Shown piece after piece: positions 63,197 to 64,000 of a stretch of 64,000 nt of DNA; positions within the stretch are counted from its first letter, which is position 1, and every line of letters starts with the position of its first letter. Origin of the DNA: Sphingomonas sp. Y57 (lineage in GTDB: Bacteria > Pseudomonadota > Alphaproteobacteria > Sphingomonadales > Sphingomonadaceae); the NCBI RefSeq assembly GCF_001015195.1, contig NZ_LDES01000022.1, positions 47,656-111,655 of the forward strand. Reading direction: 5' to 3'. Under the pieces are notes generated by a model. That model worked only from the letters and a program-made list of their open reading frames with translations, ran no database searches and was not told the origin of the DNA. The translations under genes were made by a program, and so were the position numbers.

Positions 63197-63910
63197 ATGG
63201 TCAACAGCCGCGCCACCATGGATCGCGCCGAGGAGGTGCTCGAACGCATCCGCTCGCGCACCACGCCGCGTGCGATCAAGGCGCATCGCCGCCGCGTCGT
63301 CGGCTTCTTCCGTCGGCTCAAATATGCCTTTTTCGCGGTGCTCGGCGTCGCGCTGGCCGGCGGGCTGATCGGCAGCTTCGTCACCCCGCTCGGTATCTGG
63401 GGCTTCTTCCTGATGCTGGTCGCCATGGCGATCGTGTTCTTCGGCATCCTCGGCTGGCCGCAGGCGCCCGAGCCCACGCCGCAGCAGATGGCGAAGAGCG
63501 AATTGCCGCTGCTGCCGTCCCAGACCGAACGCTGGCTCGAGGCGCAGCGCCCCGCCCTGCCCGCGCCCGCCCAGCGCCTCGCCGACGAGATCGGCATCAA
63601 ACTGGAGGCGATCGGCCCGCAGCTGGCCCAGGTCGACCCGCAGGAGCCCGCCGCCTTCGAATTCCGCAAGCTGATGGCGGAAGAGCTTCCCGAACTGGTG
63701 GAGGGCTATAAGCGCGTGCCCGAGGGGATGCGTCGCGCCGAACGCAACGGCAGTTCTCCGGACAGCCAGCTTGTCGAGGGCCTGCGCGTCGTCGACGAGG
63801 AACTGGCGCGGCTGAGCGAGCAGATCGTGAGCGGCGACCTCAACAAGCTGGCGACCCAGGGCCGTTACCTCGAACTCAAATATCGCGGCGAGGACGGCGA
63901 GACGCGCTGA
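63197..63910 (+). CDS. XpaC-like membrane protein, TelA partner
   Basis: A 237-residue protein. The N-terminus is basic, then two membrane segments around residues 42-58 and 66-88 (FFAVLGVALAGGLIGSF; GIWGFFLMLVAMAIVFFGIL), then a cytoplasmic helical domain ending LATQGRYLELKYRG. That layout matches XpaC-family proteins encoded with TelA. Probably co-transcribed with the TelA gene. Function unknown; a membrane anchor for TelA is inferred. Confidence 0.85.
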   Translation: MVNSRATMDRAEEVLERIRSRTTPRAIKAHRRRVVGFFRRLKYAFFAVLGVALAGGLIGSFVTPLGIWGFFLMLVAMAIVFFGILGWPQAPEPTPQQMAKSELPLLPSQTERWLEAQRPALPAPAQRLADEIGIKLEAIGPQLAQVDPQEPAAFEFRKLMAEELPELVEGYKRVPEGMRRAERNGSSPDSQLVEGLRVVDEELARLSEQIVSGDLNKLATQGRYLELKYRGEDGETR

Positions 63911-63930
63911 CTCTCCGCCATTCCGCCACC

Positions 63931-64000
63931 GTCACCCCGGCGGAGGATCGTAGGAGGAGATCGGCTCGCAAAGCGAGCCCGGGGGGGCTCGGGACAGAGG
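63931..64000. repeat. Intergenic repeat, second family (copy F, cut by window edge)
   Basis: GTCACCCCGGCGGAGG (63931-63946) matches the end of copy E. It is followed by a perfect hairpin GGCTCGC (63963-63969), AAA, GCGAGCC (63973-63979). The latter may end telA-operon transcription; no T-run follows. The element runs to or past the window end. Confidence 0.6.

Noticed and set aside
1..64000. tRNA, rRNA, CRISPR, insertion sequences, prophage or attachment sites
   Set aside because: No transposase, integrase, regularly spaced direct repeats or rRNA-like sequence was found on reading; tRNA genes were not detected by eye, which is a weak negative.

Overview
The window is about 64 kb of gene-dense, high-GC DNA without rRNA, tRNA, CRISPR arrays or recognisable insertion sequences. 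Several traits point to an alphaproteobacterium of the sphingomonad group (Sphingomonas/Rhizorhabdus type): two large TonB-dependent receptors of the 'IVVTARRR' type, very many short-chain dehydrogenases and CoA-ester enzymes, a FixL/FixJ pair, and GC-rich dispersed intergenic palindromes built on TCGAGCGAAGTCGAGA. This placement is inference; no database was searched.

Region 1 (1-47.7 kb) is accessory catabolic DNA made of small operons, each near its own regulator. It holds a two-subunit acyl-CoA dehydrogenase pair with a medium-chain reductase and IclR regulator (1-3.4 kb), a second IclR gene, and two divergent amidohydrolases around a 17-bp perfect inverted repeat (4.5-7.8 kb). The second amidohydrolase leads an operon with a CMD protein and an acyl-CoA synthetase, followed by a GlxA-type AraC regulator. 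A DUF1214-sulfotransferase-VOC-SDR-SDR operon follows (10.9-15.4 kb), then a kinase-like phosphotransferase, TonB receptor 1 and a TetR regulator (15.5-20 kb). Next come duplicated SDRs, an enoyl-CoA hydratase, an MFS transporter, a TauD-type dioxygenase, a TesB thioesterase and another SDR (20-26.6 kb). After these are a Gfo/Idh/MocA protein, an SDR/SnoaL/Old-Yellow-Enzyme/hydratase operon, a CoA transferase, a second VOC-sulfotransferase-alcohol dehydrogenase unit and a lone adrenodoxin-type ferredoxin (26.7-36 kb). The region ends with a tightly overlapping six-gene operon (36.1-42 kb) containing a Cys form of the UGSC (seleno)protein family, its GntR regulator and TonB receptor 2 (42-45.5 kb), and a third VOC gene with a third amidohydrolase (46-47.7 kb).

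Together region 1 looks like uptake through TonB receptors, hydrolysis of amide or ester bonds, CoA activation by ligases or CoA transferases, and beta-oxidation-like steps, with oxidation, reduction, sulfation and perhaps phosphorylation of a hydrophobic polycyclic or terpenoid-like substrate. The actual substrates cannot be read from the sequence.

Region 2 (47.8-64 kb) is core-like: catalase, a heme-PAS FixL/FixJ oxygen-sensing pair, a tandem universal stress protein, glutamate synthase (gltB, gltD), a zinc-ribbon protein, the ribosome-associated GTPase TypA/BipA, and a TelA/XpaC-like pair. Every convergent intergenic gap longer than 100 bp holds a palindromic repeat. An orphan minus-strand terminator and a 46-bp concentric dyad next to typA suggest an unannotated small transcript.
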